Notes: a model not told the origin generated them from the sequence alone. Shown: positions 1-11,137, counted from the first letter of the stretch. The stretch: DNA of 64,000 bases from Tretioscincus oriximinensis (GCA_022410635.1 JAJVDF010000450.1:397287-461286); one strand, 5' to 3'. Numbers and translations: made by a program.

Positions 1-190
1 CCTGCACCGCTATATTATGCTGTTTTTCATGCCAGTGTTCTTCTGAGTTCTGCTCCTATTTGTTGTTTATAATAAATTTATGGTTCTTGGTTACTTACTA
101 TGGACTTCATCTGACTTTTTTTCTGGGAGACAAAAAAAAAAAAAAGAAAAGATAGAGGTTATATTGGTTATAGTTTATTTAATGACAAGT
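1..190. other. Possible retroposed 3' end with A-rich run
   Basis: An AATAAA hexamer sits near 70 and an A-rich run occupies about 132-151. This is the order expected at the 3' end of a plus-strand retroposed transcript, but I recognise no family and no target duplication. Read on the minus strand, the same A-run makes a strong pyrimidine tract before an AG, followed 24 bases later by a GTAAGT (99-122), so a microexon can be imagined there. I consider that accidental. Confidence 0.2.
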
Positions 191-1200
191 CTTGTCTTCC
201 AGAAAGGACTGGGCCTCCCTAGGTGGGCGGGGTAATATACCCCAGGGAGGTACCATTCTGTCGCTTTCCTGCAGGGGGGTTCGATGGAATAACCCATGGT
301 GGAGCCGGCATCCCTTCCCTCTCCATCTTCCAGAACACCACCTCACGGTAAGTAGGTGTTCCTTTCCAGAGAACTATGTACAAAGGTTCCTTGCCTTGGT
401 GCAGCTGGGTAATCCATTTCAATGGTGTGTTTTGGTGCTTTCTCCAAACCTCTGAAGCAGACTAGGACAACTTGGTTTGCCAATGTTCCTCAATGCCAAT
501 GATTACTGATTATCCTGATCAAGGGCTTCATGGTCTGGATTATGCTTAGTCCTCTGCAGAGTGAATTAGTAACAGGCAGAGCTATTGGTGCAAATCACTG
601 AGACTCTGTAACTCCTGACATTTGAGATAAGTACAGAAGGGTTACTACATGTCCCAGGTTAGCTGGGATGTTCCTGTAATTGGAACCCCTTCAGCCCTCC
701 TGAAAATTGGGATAATACTTTGGTTTGTCCCCCAGAAAATGACCCTGGTTTCCAGCTCCCTGCCTAGAGGAGAGACAGATTGTTCTGGGCCAGCCCCATT
801 CTCACCTCTTCTCTTTCCCAAATCACCATTGCCAGGGACAAAAGGCAAGGGAGGAAGGTATTATTGGCGGCAGGTTGCACAGTGAGTGATTGCATCTGTG
901 GTTTGCACATGCTCAGGTTCATGACAGGAAAGGTGTTATCAATCATGGGTACAAATGATGCCTCAGACTAAGGGACTGAGCACATGCTTGGCAAGGAAGG
1001 AACCCCCAGCCATGATCTGTTCTCTTGAAAATGTGATAACTTTAAAAAGGCCCATAGTGATTTCAAACACTATTGTTGCCCCATATCTAAAAATCACATA
1101 TCACATTCACTCAGCTAGACTTTGGCACTTAGCTAGGATTTGCATGAGTGTGATGATGTCCTATACCTTATGGGATTAATCGTGGGCCATCTGGAAATGA
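191..1200. other. No recognisable gene; moderately GC-richer DNA
   Basis: The stretch 200-460 and 640-900 is richer in G and C than its surroundings. It holds splice-like pairs on the plus strand (AG at 277-278 with GTAAGT at 350; AG at 834-835 with GTGAGT at 882). The open frames between them are short and none resembles a protein I know. It may be an old, unrecognised repeat. Confidence 0.2.
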
Positions 1201-1842
1201 AGCTGGTGACCAGAACAAGGTTGTTCATATTGAAGAGGCTGATAACAAAACTAGAAAGAAGGTATGAAAAAAGATGATGATTATGAAATGATACTTTTTA
1301 ATCTTCCCTTAGGAAAATGATAATGAAATTATTGCACTCACATTCGTTTCCAGAGCCTAACAAAGTAATTTAGAACTACTCCGTATGGTGCTTGTAGGCA
1401 ATCAGTTTGTAGCAGACCACGACAANGACAAACATACTTCTGTTATGTGTAGCATTTCTAAATGCATAGTCTTTTTTTAAAAAAATACAAACTAGTAATG
1501 CACCATATAACATTAGGCTGTGATAAATATTTTGCTAATAAGAAAAAATAATAATTAAAACGAAGTTATATATGTGGGGATGAATTTGAATAGATGAAAT
1601 TAGTATTGTTGATTTGTGATGATGAGGATGATGATGGAACGAGAATGGAGTGAAGCATTGTAATATGAAATAGATAATTAATTAGCAAGCAAGAACAAAA
1701 TCCATGATATTTTATTTGGAGTTTATGGTCCCCATAATTAATCAGCCACTGAATTAAAAATAGATGGATGATACATCTCTTTTGTTAATGGATAAGATCA
1801 GTCTTCTGATAGTTGCCATCTGGGCTATGTATAGGAAGCTGT

Positions 1843-1927
1843 GTCCCTCCAGATGTTGTTAGATTTCCCAGCTTCACTCAGCCCTATCCAACATGCCCAA
1901 TGACTAATGAAGTTGGGGGGTGTAGTA
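1843..1927. repeat. Fold-back DNA-element fragment (CCCTCCAGATGTTG type)
   Basis: The segment opens with CCCTCCAGATGTTGTT and continues with a degraded inner part (CAGCCCTATCC, ACATGCCCAATG). This matches the layout of a common reptile palindromic repeat whose two arms both read CCCTCCAGATGTTG from their outer ends. Only one arm is clear here. A second, better copy lies at 34,548-34,683. Assignment to hAT-type elements is from memory of such sequences and is uncertain. Confidence 0.4.
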
Positions 1928-2282
1928 TTCATATGTTCCCAAAATTAGTACAACAATAAAAGAAAAATATTAGTGCTCTGTATTTTTTAATTAATCAGTG
2001 GCAGATAGTTTGCCAACGTTTGTCACTTATTTCAGCTTGCGCCCTTCTGAATCACATTCTTAATGAAGATAAAAAAGAAAAATGTTTTACATTTTATCCT
2101 TGCCCATCTGTAGGTGTATTCATTTAAATTGGAGTAAACCATGTAACAATAAAGTTATTCATAATGTATACTGTAATCCATCCTCTAGCCAAAAAACAAA
2201 AAAATTAAAAGAAGCCACTAAAAAAAAATAGTTTAAATTCATACAGAAATAAATAGCAATAATTGAGGCAACCAAAATCATT

Positions 2283-2450
2283 TCTAGACCAGGGTTTATT
2301 TTAGGATATATCTTGGAAAAGGGTCCTGCCATCTACATGCTAGTGCAAGCTATGGCAGGCCCCAACAGATCTTTTATAGTCTGCACTGGCATGTGAATGG
2401 CAGATGCCTATTCCAAAATCCATCTCAAAATAAAGTCTATTAGACAAACT
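2283..2450. repeat. Head-to-head pair of a short interspersed repeat
   Basis: Two copies of one short repeat face each other. The left copy (about 2,300-2,365) is reversed and reads, on minus, GCCATAGCTTGCACTAGC, ATGGCAGGACCC and AAGATATATCCTAAAATAAA. The right copy (about 2,383-2,450) reads ATAGTCTGCACTGGCATG, ATGGCAGATGCC, TATTCC and CTCAAAATAAAG. The same unit occurs singly near 16,755, 23,475 and 26,200. The pair makes an imperfect palindrome. I do not know the family name. Confidence 0.5.
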
Positions 2451-2919
2451 CTCTTGGTATTTACCAACTAGAGACTTGAATTTAGTAAACAAACAACTGA
2501 CAGTTCTTCCAACATGAACGGCAAGGTCAAAACTGTGAGCCTTATAAGTCCNGATTCCCCATCTGTGGAACACTCCCTCAAGATCTCAGCACAGAGGAGA
2601 GTTTATTCCGATTCCAGAAAGGCCTGAAAACCTTTCATTTTAACTGTTAATAATAATATACCCTGCATTGTATATAATGTATCGTTTTATAGTTCTTTTT
2701 TATCTGACTTTGTGCTGCCCTACTACTCCTACCACCCCTACTACTACTATTGACATAAGAAACAGTAATACACAGAAACGAGATTAATATGCTGATTTCA
2801 TATAATAAAATCACAAGTCGGACACTTTCCAAGGGCCTAGGACTGTGCAATGTTTTTTTGTATGATGCACGCAGATCCAATTAAAATCCTTAATTAATTA
2901 AGGACCTTAATTAAGCTCA

Positions 2920-3045
2920 TATTATTATTATTATTATTATTATTGTTATTGTTATTGTTGTTATTATTGTTATTGTTGTTATTATTGTTATTGTTGTTAT
3001 TATTGTTGCTATTGTTATTATTATTGTTATTATTGTTATTATTAT
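2920..3045 (+). repeat. (ATT/GTT)n microsatellite
   Basis: About 126 bases of ATT repeats are interrupted by regularly placed GTT and GTTGTT units and one GCT. The interruptions are themselves patterned (TTATTGTTATTGTTG recurs), suggesting growth of a compound unit. A short minus-strand open frame of isoleucine and threonine here is only the repeat being translated. Confidence 0.95.
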
Positions 3046-4420
3046 GAAAGGTTTTAAAATTATAGAGGAAAATTTATTATTAAAAAATGTTCCCATATAA
3101 AAATAGGATAAAGTTTTGCACATTTAACCGATTTAATAAAAGTGGTTCCTCCACCCCATAGCTGCACCTGTGAAAAGTCAAGTCCCCTCTTCTATAACCT
3201 TTAAAAGTACAAAGCTTTATCTTAATTTCTATGTGGGAAACCTGTCTGTAGTATACTGACATTCATCATAGTGGGAAAAGATGTAGTAGTAAGTTGAAAA
3301 TTAACTTTTACTTTATTGTTTGAGCAACTGAAGATGGTGTTCAATGTGACCTCCATAATAGCTTCAATTGTAAAATAAATGAAATGGTCACTCCCACAAT
3401 GAAGCAGGCCATACCTTCCTCCTTGAAGTCATCCATTGATGTCAGCTCCCATTTATAGTGTTGCCTACACAAGCAGCAGCGTTTCTGACCTGCAATAAAT
3501 AATTTCAGGCTATCATCATTGTTTTATTATGGTGCCATCACTATATATATTTCTTCTCATCTATCAGTGAANGTTCTACTGCCAGGTATGTGGGTACATT
3601 ATTACTCCCAATATTGGTGGCTGATTTTGCATCANCCACTGTTCCTACTAGCAGAATGAAGACTGGTTGCAAGATGGTCTAATTATAATGCCTTGTCAAT
3701 CACTTTCAGCTTTGCAGAAATACAAAAGAGTCCTACGCTGCTTATAAAGAGCCTTTAATTAGATCGTTTTCTTTGCCCAAAGAAAGGAATGGAAGGGAAT
3801 AGTTGTAGAAGTTAGAAGAATTAGAGAAAGAAATATGCACTCTGAATGCANTGAGACAAATTAGCAGAGAGATGGAATTGAGATGGATTTCTGCCACTTT
3901 ACTAAATGACCTGGATCATGAGAATTTGGCACGAAGGTGTTCAACATAACAGAGAGGAACCCTGCTTGCTGTGCATCTGTTAAAGAGACATTGTGGACTA
4001 GCCCATTAAAATGTTTCAGATTAGGCATTAGGAGAAGCGCCCATTGTATTTTAGAACAATGACAGATGATACATGGAAACTAAAGGGAACTAAGGGAAGA
4101 AGGAAGTGCTAATTGGAGGCCTTTTTATCTCAAAGCCATTTTTGATGAATTGTTAGAAAACTGAGGCTTCTGATCAAAGGCTAAAGTTGCATTTTGACTG
4201 GATAATAATCCAAGTGATAANCAGAAATTAACACATTTCATATTGCTGATTCATCTCACTACTCCCCAATTATCCCTGAATCATACTTAAACTTACTATA
4301 AACTTCTCTTGAGTGTACTGTGTCTGAGGAGTCCACACTCATTCCTGCACTCTGGAAACCTTCCTACAGGAAATGCAAAGTCTGTATTTCCCCCCTGTTA
4401 TGTATACTACGTGGTAAATT
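3046..4420. other. No gene or repeat recognised
   Basis: Unique-looking AT-rich DNA with several single N positions. No open frame beyond background and no clear repeat boundary was seen. Confidence 0.4.
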
Positions 4421-4440
4421 TTCATCTAATCCAATTTTCA

Positions 4441-4487
4441 GGTAGTGGGTTAAGCATTGGAAACCTTCCACTTAGAGGAGTGGAAAG
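4441..4487 (+). CDS. Weak exon candidate, plus strand
   Basis: A pyrimidine-rich tract (CTAATCCAATTTTCAG) precedes this stretch and a good donor (AAAG|GTAAGA) follows it. One frame is open for about 15 codons and includes SIGNLPLRGVE. Nothing identifies the protein, and its phase does not join directly to the candidates at 6,107. The signal alone is the sort that arises by chance every few kilobases. Confidence 0.1.
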
Positions 4488-4678
4488 GTAAGAAAATACC
4501 CTCCCAACTAATTGATGGGAGTGGTTCCCTGCCCTACTGCATAGGCCACTGTAATTAAGAATGCAAAATATGCTGTGAAAACATTGGACGAAAGAAGCTT
4601 GGGCCCAAGTAGGAAGCTGTAGTAGTTTGCTAGTTGGAATACTTGGCAATTCTCCTAAGAGCTAAATGAGGGCCTTAC

Positions 4679-4728
4679 CTGGGCTTGTTTGCTTCTGTTT
4701 TTTGCCTTTCCAGCCATCTTAGTTCTGT
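4679..4728 (-). CDS. Weak exon candidate, minus strand
   Basis: On the minus strand ATTTTGCCAG precedes and GCCCAG|GTAAGG follows a 50-base stretch open in the frame KMAGKAKNRSKQAQ, rich in lysine and arginine. It would enter with two bases of a split codon, the phase left by the candidate at 5,677-5,909. The length is too short to be convincing alone, and no family is recognised. Confidence 0.12.
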
Positions 4729-5228
4729 CTGGCAAAATGCTNTCACTTGTAATGCCTGTGTTTGAGGAGGAACTAGAATTTTTTCAGCACCAGTCAACCC
4801 AACCCAAGACTAAGAATTTATTTTGCTGGTAAGCAGTGATGTTTTATGTTCTAACTAACTACCGCATTTGAAACAGCATTTTGTAAATCTCTAACTGCTA
4901 CAATACAGCAAAACCGTGTGTGCTATTTTGCAAATAGTTCTGAATTTTTGAAAATAACTTTCAGTGCAGTGAAATTAAATGCATATTTTTTTAAATGACT
5001 TAGTGCCTTGAAATGGCACACAATTTATATATTTTTTCACTTTGATAAAGGTTTGTGAATTTCCCTTTCAGGTGTTTTACATTAAAAGTATTTGTCTCTT
5101 ACATAGACAAACATTTTGCTTTTCTTGTGAGGATTAAACAGTTTTTTAATTAATCTGTTTTTATTAGAACAACATTCTACTATTGCAGGATTTTCAAATT
5201 ACTGTCACCAACTTTAGATGAGAAAAGA

Positions 5229-5267
5229 ATAATATAGGCTAATTAGAATAATATAGGCTAATTTAAC
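5229..5267 (+). repeat. Tandem duplication of a 19-base unit
   Basis: The unit AGAATAATATAGGCTAATT occurs twice in succession with no difference across the unit. It is a simple local duplication with no sign of a mobile element. Confidence 0.8.
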
Positions 5268-5439
5268 TCTTCTATTTGGAGTATCTTTATGCTTGTATAT
5301 GGATCTGGTCCAAGCAGTATTGGTACCACTTACAGAATCACCACTGAAGAGGTGACAATTAAGGTCTGATGGCCAATGTGACCCAAACAATCCACGAAGG
5401 ACTAAAACAAAAACAGAACTCTCCCAGATACTGTAAAAT

Positions 5440-5476
5440 GATAGGTAGGTAGGTGGATAGATGGATAGATAGATTA
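5440..5476 (+). repeat. Degenerate GATA/GGTA microsatellite
   Basis: A short run of GATA, GGTA and GGAT tetramers, much less pure than the GATA tract at 35,801. Confidence 0.8.
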
Positions 5477-5676
5477 TTAGATTGATTGGAGGTATGTATT
5501 AATCTGTCTAGGTTAGATAAAACAAGTTAAAACCATTAAAATAATTACGATTAGACTTCCACATAAAATTAAACTGAAATTTAAAACCCAGGCTCTTTCT
5601 CAGGGCACTGCAGCTTATTCCAGAAAGCAAAGCATATTTTTTTATTCTGTAAGTGGTGGGGAAAATCTCATTTTAC

Positions 5677-5909
5677 CTTTCTTTTGAATCTTTTCTGAAC
5701 TGGCATTAAAGTGTTTCCCAGCCTGGATGGTTGAGTCACCTGGGAAGTCAACTGCAGACATTTTCTCATTAACATGGAAAGGTGAAGGTTTGAGTGACAC
5801 GGCACTGATGTTAGGCTGATATCTCCAGGGGTTTTTCTCGTTCGCAGGGAAAGTCAGCTCAGATATTACCACGAAAAAGCTCCTCATACAGTACCTTTGA
5901 TATAGCCTG
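5677..5909 (-). CDS. Candidate internal exon, unidentified protein, minus strand
   Basis: On the minus strand a frame of about 105 codons without a stop spans this interval. Its 3' edge is an AAAG|GTAAAA donor. Two acceptors are possible: one after AACATTCAG (exon top at 5,909) and a better one after AAGAATTTTTCAG (exon top at 5,935). The inner part reads SELTFPANEKNPWRYQPN and then SAVSLKPSPFHVNEKMSAVD, with balanced codon use (CTG, AAC, GAG, CAG, GCC) unlike the AT-rich flanks. With the 5,909 edge it joins in phase to the candidate at 9,018-9,091. I recognise no family. A chance open frame of this length in 64 kb is quite possible. Confidence 0.25.
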
Positions 5910-6106
5910 AATGTTTTCCTCCAGTGTTTTTCATCCTGAAAAATTCTTAAGGATAGCTAGACACAATTGAAACATTTTACCTGGTCATATAAATCCTGCA
6001 TACTTAAGAAACCAAGCTCACATATTTATAACTGTTAAGATGTACAAGCATTGTACATTTGAGCGCTTTGTTTGTTCTGATGGCATATTCTTCTCTTGTT
6101 TTATAG

Positions 6107-6168
6107 CTGTAAAATGTAGGCGAAGCTTTGATCTCGTTTTTGCAAAGGTCGCTAAACAGCGTAGAGCA
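6107..6168 (+). CDS. Weak exon candidate, plus strand
   Basis: TTCTCTTGTTTTATAG precedes and GCA|GTGAGT follows a 62-base stretch with one open frame (two bases, then 20 codons reading CRRSFDLVFAKVAKQRRA at the end). It leaves phase 0, which fits the next candidate at 6,454. The implied intron would be about 285 bases. No protein family is recognised. Confidence 0.15.
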
Positions 6169-6453
6169 GTGAGTTTTCCCCCCTCTCTAACTCTGATTGT
6201 ATTTGGAGGTGGAAAAATCCATACTTCATTACCAACCTAGTGATACTTCTTTAAATTATTTCCCCCTCATTGTGATCACAATCGAAATTGTGCTCTTCTT
6301 CTATATGTAGTCCATTTGGATGAATGGCAGCAGAGTATTATGTACTCATTGCAACTTCCATTAATTTCAATGAAGCTACAGATACATGCAATGAATTATG
6401 TTCTGTGACTTGTTTGGCTTGTAATTTCATTTTTCGTTATTTTTGTTATGCAG

Positions 6454-6559
6454 GATTTTAGTGATCTAGGGGCAACAATATATCTACAATCTAGGAAAGC
6501 ATGCAAGGAAGTTGCCTGTTGCATTTCACCAGCAGAATTCCAGAAAATACAGAATTATG
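6454..6559 (+). CDS. Candidate internal exon, plus strand
   Basis: A strong pyrimidine tract (GTTATTTTTGTTATGCAG) opens a 106-base stretch whose first frame is free of stops for 35 codons. It reads DFSDLGATIYLQSRK and then ACCISPAEFQKIQNY. The donor is weak (TATG|GTATAA). It starts in phase 0, as the candidate at 6,107-6,168 requires. It has no methionine and no recognised domain. Confidence 0.2.
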
Positions 6560-7470
6560 GTATAAGCGTACTTATTTAGAATTAGATTTTTCCCTACACT
6601 CGTAGAATTCAGAGCAGGTAATAAGAAGAATAAAACATATTAAAACAAAATGGCAACAGTGCTTGATAATAAAGAAGTTTTCAATCAAAGGCCAGCATAA
6701 GGAAGTGCGGCTTAAAAGGTTTTTATAATATGTACAATGAAGGTGCTTGATTCATATCATTCATTTGTTGTCTGGAGCCCAGCACTGAGAAAGCTCTATC
6801 CACTCCTACTACCCTTACTGTTGGAAGTTATGGCACCACCAGGTGGGTCTCTCCAGCAAACCTGAAGGCATGGGCAGATCTACAGGGCTGTTCCTTTTGG
6901 TATTTCAATTTTAACACCCTTTGCTTCCAGAGAAATGTTCATAGTATTACTGCAATTTCTTTAAAAACAATTTCCAGAAACAGGAATAGTATTCCTTTTA
7001 CTTAAAGAATAAATAAAAGCAATGTAGGAGTTATCCAAGTTTATTACTGTTGTGCTGAGCTGAGTGTGCTAACATGTGAACTATCAGGAATATCAACACT
7101 GGAGAGCATTCAACAGACATAGCAATAAAATTGTGGGTGAGTGGGGATGAACAGTGAGTTAGTATTACAGTTCCCTATTCATTTTCTTGTCCACATTTAA
7201 ACATTGTATTAGTTATAAGGCATAACACATGCAAAATAATACATTAACTTAGATCATATCCAGATGTTGTTTGTTTATTTTGTTTTGAATTATTCTGGAA
7301 TAATATCAGGTTATTGTGGCATTCACTAGACAAGGCCCAGATACACAAGCCACCAGTCTAGCAGTGCCACACCTCTTTTACCTGGGAGCCAGCAGAAACC
7401 CACCGTTCTGCCCCTAGGCTCCCACAGAGAAATCAATATGCCAGCTTGTGGCGCTTAATGTTGTACCTTA

Positions 7471-7830
7471 GGCTGCGTTCACACGTCGAGCTAAAAACCG
7501 GAATAAAGCTATATTCCAGAATATAGCAATCATGTGTCTGTGCACACCACAAAGCTATATTCCGGAATATTAGCAATCGCATTTGTGCACATGATACTAT
7601 ATTCCGGAATATAGCAATCTTGTGCACAAACGCCCCCTGCCTGCTTTCGGGGGCTGCTGCTGCCATCGTTGGAGGATCGTTTGCCTTCCCCTTAAAGCCA
7701 GTCTGTCAGCAGCAGCCCCCAAAAGCAAGCAGAGGTCTGGCTAGAGGAAAATCTGCTGAAGAAAAGAGGAGGCGGAGACGACCACGTTCTGTTGGTCCCA
7801 TCCATAGGGAGCCTAGTTCTGGGTAACATT
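7471..7830 (+). mobile_element. Interspersed repeat with TTCCGGAA palindromes, copy A
   Basis: It begins GGCTGCGTTCACACG and matches 22,960-23,271 along most of its length, so it is a dispersed element. The left part holds three units built on CTATATTCCGGAATATAGCA, each centred on TTCCGGAA (the first mutated to TTCCAGAA); copy B has two such units. The right part is CpG-bearing and ends near CCATCCATAGGGAGCC and GTTCTGGGTAACATT. The inner sequence in copy B folds back on itself, so this looks like a nonautonomous DNA element. I saw no coding capacity and no sure target duplication. Confidence 0.55.
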
Positions 7831-9017
7831 TTGTTATATGATTTAAAGAGATACACCTCTCTTTTTAAAACGATAGGAAGACCAAGGCCTAACCAGTATT
7901 TGCAGGTCCTTTCCTGGCTCCATCTATTATCACCTTTACATCTAAGTCCCACCCCTCAGGTGAAAACCCCTGGATGGACCTTCTGCCTGCTTGACCACTC
8001 AAGCTCTCCCCACAGAAAGGCCCAGAGCCCTGGCTCCGTCCACTTTTATAGGGGGTAGCCAGAGTTCTATACGATGCCTGATTTGTTCATTCCCCAGGTC
8101 TCCTTACCCCTCCCACCTAGAAGCAGGGAAGCCACACCTCCTCCCAGGCATACTCTTTCCCCCCTTCCTAAGAAAAAAGAACACAAACCATAACAATACA
8201 AACCTTAAATAAAATGGACGCCACAGTTATGTAGGCAAGTATGCAAATGAAGAATTTCTTAGTGCCTATGTAATGCAGAACACGGTCCATTTCTTTGGTT
8301 ATTTCGTTTCTCTGGCTACACCCATTACCTGGACAGAGTTATATTGGCATCCTAACATTTACATTATTGTGTTGTGCTGTTTGTGGCAGTGGAATCTTGT
8401 CATTTAAGATTTTTAACCTCTTAGGATTAACATATTTAGTAGACTTCCCACTTACAGACCAGTGAGATCATTAGGATCTTCAGAAAAATATCTGCTATTG
8501 GTACTATAAATTGCCATCTGGAATCCCATGATTCTGACTTCTCTGTGATCCTACCTCTGGAATAATCTCCCTTCTGATATTCATTGTGAACATATTAATT
8601 ATCACACTGCCATCATTTAAGTAGGTGCTGTCTTTTCTAACAAGGCTTAGTTTCATTTTACTGGTTTTGAACTATACAGCACAACATTAAATATTTAATC
8701 TTTCCAATAGTCTAGGGGAAAAGAAATCTGCATGTAGTTAAGCTAAAGGTATATTTTTATAGCTTTCTGTGCAAGAATAAAAGAATACAGAGCAATAAAC
8801 ATTTTCATTCACCAAACAAAATGCCTTTAATAGTGGAACTTGGAAAAAGAAACCATTATTTTTACAGGACAACTAATCATTATCCAATTGCATAGGTAAA
8901 CATATATTATTCCCAAGTTGGCCACATTACATTATAAAATATTCTTGTTTCGGCTAGTGTATTTTCTGCTGATCATGATGAAACTGAATAAAAAAGCAAT
9001 GCTTTATTGATACTTAC
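7831..9017. other. No gene or clear repeat
   Basis: The part 7,900-8,170 is pyrimidine-rich on plus (CCTCCCAC and CCCTCC runs). The remainder is AT-rich unique-looking DNA. Short open frames here have no supporting signal. Confidence 0.35.
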
Positions 9018-9091
9018 TTTGGTGACCTTTCACGTCTTACGTTAGTGACATATTGGTCCACAATCTCTCGGATACTATAAGATTCTAATGG
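9018..9091 (-). CDS. Candidate internal exon, minus strand
   Basis: On the minus strand CATTTTATTTTAG precedes and ACCAAA|GTAAGTA follows a 74-base stretch. Only one of its three frames is open: 24 codons reading ESYSIREIVDQYVTNVRRER in the middle. It leaves two bases of a split codon, matching the entry phase of the candidate at 5,677-5,909. The donor is close to ideal. The protein is unidentified, and whether both pieces belong to one transcript is an inference from phase only. Confidence 0.25.
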
Positions 9092-9689
9092 CTAAAATAA
9101 AATGGGTCAGATAATGAAAATCTCTGGTACATTAACTTTCAATTTCATGTATGTCTGAATACTGTACGGAAGATAAATAACGGGCATTTTCTTGCTTGTN
9201 CACTTTAACATTTTATAAACTGGTTACATTCTATGCTGTATTACTTAACAACAGGTGATATTTTATGATAGTAAAATGAGTATGTATACGTTTGACAAGG
9301 ATAAGATTGCATAATAGCTTGTAACTTTTATGGGTTTGCCAGTAGCGAAAAACGCTGAGTAGGTTGTTCTGAAATGTACATTTCATCTTTCTGAACGACG
9401 GAGCAGATTATCTTTATTCGTCAATTTTTATAGAAGAGTCTGAGGTAGCCGAAAGGATTGAATGGATTTTGCAGGCTTCCCTGCTGAAATTTTGGAATGA
9501 CTTTTATGAAGAGTATTGAAAAAAGCAGAATCGCTTTTTCCTTAGTTACGTACATATTATTCTCAAAATAAATATGCAAACCATTTCTCAGAGAAAATGT
9601 GGGGTTCAGTTCCCATACAGACTTCTTCAATCTTAAAATTTTAGTAAGAAACCTAAATATCTTCTATCATCACACTCACTTTCAATTCA

Positions 9690-10014
9690 TTGCATTATGC
9701 ATGTTTTCCAAGCTTCTTCCACGACTCCTTTCCCAAACAGTTTATTTCACAATTTACAGGCACTTTTTTATTTGTTCCTTAATCTTGGTATCCCTTAGTT
9801 TTTCTGAGCATTTGGTACCCATCTATTTTCTACTGGTTGCCATTGCTTTTTGCAACATGTACGGACTTTTTTTNCCCCTAGAAATAATGACACCTTCTGC
9901 TTTTGAGGTATCAGAACATGATGTCTGCATGGTAGGTGTTTCCTTTGAGAAGTTCCCAGGGAATGACTTGTCCACATACATCCAAACATTAGTATAACCG
10001 CTTCCAGCCAGCAC
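9690..10014 (-). pseudogene. Degraded open frame, possible pseudogene
   Basis: Reading down the minus strand, one frame runs 62 codons (including KSFPGNFSKETPTMQ and SPYMLQKAMATSRK) before a stop. It then continues protein-like with three more stops over the next 40-odd codons. It could be an old retrocopy or chance. There is no poly-A, no repeat boundary and no recognised domain. Confidence 0.15.
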
Positions 10015-10157
10015 TCAGAGCCTACCGTAAAGCTTTACGCTATTTCTAGGTACCTCCTGAAAACAGTAATGGTTCACAACTTTGAGTTTGGGAAGTTAGG
10101 CTGGTCTGGTCTGTGGCAATAGGGGCAAGTATGTTACTAGTCACTACCACTTTTTGC

Positions 10158-10465
10158 AGGCATGGATAGCTCAGTTACTTAGGAATTCGTCTCTCATCTG
10201 GGAGATCGGGTTTCGAAGCCCTGTGTTGGAAGTAGGGAGGGGTGAGCACCTTCCACTTGCCTGTAGCTCTAGCCAACCCAGCTATTCGAAAGCAGGAACT
10301 GCAAGAAATTCCAACTGACTGCATGTAGATACATGGGAACCACCAGAGTCTGGTGGGGAAGATAGAATGTGAGCCTTCGGGCAACATACCCTTGTAAGCC
10401 GCTTTGAGTCCCTTTGAAACGTGAGAAAAAGCGGGGTATAAGAACCCAGTTCTTCTTCTTTTTAG
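10158..10465 (+). mobile_element. tRNA-derived SINE, copy 1
   Basis: A full-length SINE. The tRNA-like head starts GGCATGGATAGCTCAG, with an A-box-like TAGCTCAGTTACTTAGG and a B-box-like GGGTTTCGAAGCC, the two parts of an internal RNA polymerase III promoter. A body follows (CACTTGCCTGTAGCTCT, ACCACCAGAGTCTGGTGGGG). The 3' part reads GCCGCTTTGAGTCCC, then GCGGGGTATAAGAACC and a (TTC)n tail. Copies occur at 19,266, 27,967, 43,537, 52,437 and 54,287. A long minus-strand open frame across 10,175-10,678 is only this SINE plus flank. Confidence 0.9.
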
Positions 10466-11081
10466 CCCAGATTGGACTGTCATGTGGAAGTTATTTTCTG
10501 TCTGGCAGGCAGGCATTTTATACCCTGCCCTACACCTGAAGGTCTCCAGGAAGCCAACAAAAAAAGCAAAAATACAAGCTTGACAAATTTCTCCTTTATA
10601 GTAAGAGAGAGAAGCATTTGGAAATAACATAACTTTAATATAGTCACTTGCTGGTACTGAACCTAAATCATTAAGCATCTAATATCCCNAAACCCAGCCA
10701 TTATGCAGCTATTCAAAATCCTTGACCTTGTTTTCACTGCAGCAAATAGCCCAGCTTCCCTGCAATAAATAGGTAGGATGAGGTTGATAGAACGTAGAGT
10801 TCTCTCTATTTTCTGGTTAGCCAGTCCCAAGCCTTAACTATTGATTTTGGCTGTCATGATGCCTCAGCTGCCAAATGGCACTCAGGGCTCCCCCTTCATC
10901 CCAAGGCTGACACTTGCACAACTTTGAAATTTTGCAAGTATCAGCCATGGGGGGGAAATGACATAGGGAAGCAGTGTTGATCAGATAACGGAGGGGATCT
11001 GTGTATGAAGGGAGGAACAAAAGGCTGGAAATGACACCTTCTCTTTCTTATGTGCCGCTTTGGAACTCCCTCAGCTGACTA

Positions 11082-11137
11082 TTCTCTCTCCGTCCCTCTC
11101 GCTCTTTCCCTCCCTCCCTCTCTCTCTCTNTGTGTGC
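11082..11137 (+). repeat. CT-rich low-complexity tract
   Basis: Runs of CTCTCTC and CCCTCCCTCC pass into a short TG repeat across an N. This is a pyrimidine tract, not a gene feature. Confidence 0.8.

Noticed and set aside
99..122. 24-base microexon on minus with strong acceptor and donor
   Set aside because: The acceptor tract is the complement of a poly-A run, and the stretch is too short to judge.
2920..3045. CRISPR-like regularity
   Set aside because: It is a trinucleotide microsatellite with no spacers; nothing in the window is prokaryotic.
9599..9997. 132-codon plus-strand hydrophobic frame
   Set aside because: T-rich DNA gives Phe/Leu/Ile runs; no start context, domain or splice support.
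10158..10235. True tRNA gene
   Set aside because: The A and B boxes belong to a SINE head: the fold is not a proper cloverleaf and the same head recurs with a SINE body.
10175..10678. 167-codon minus-strand open frame
   Set aside because: Most of it is the reverse complement of a tRNA-SINE plus flank.
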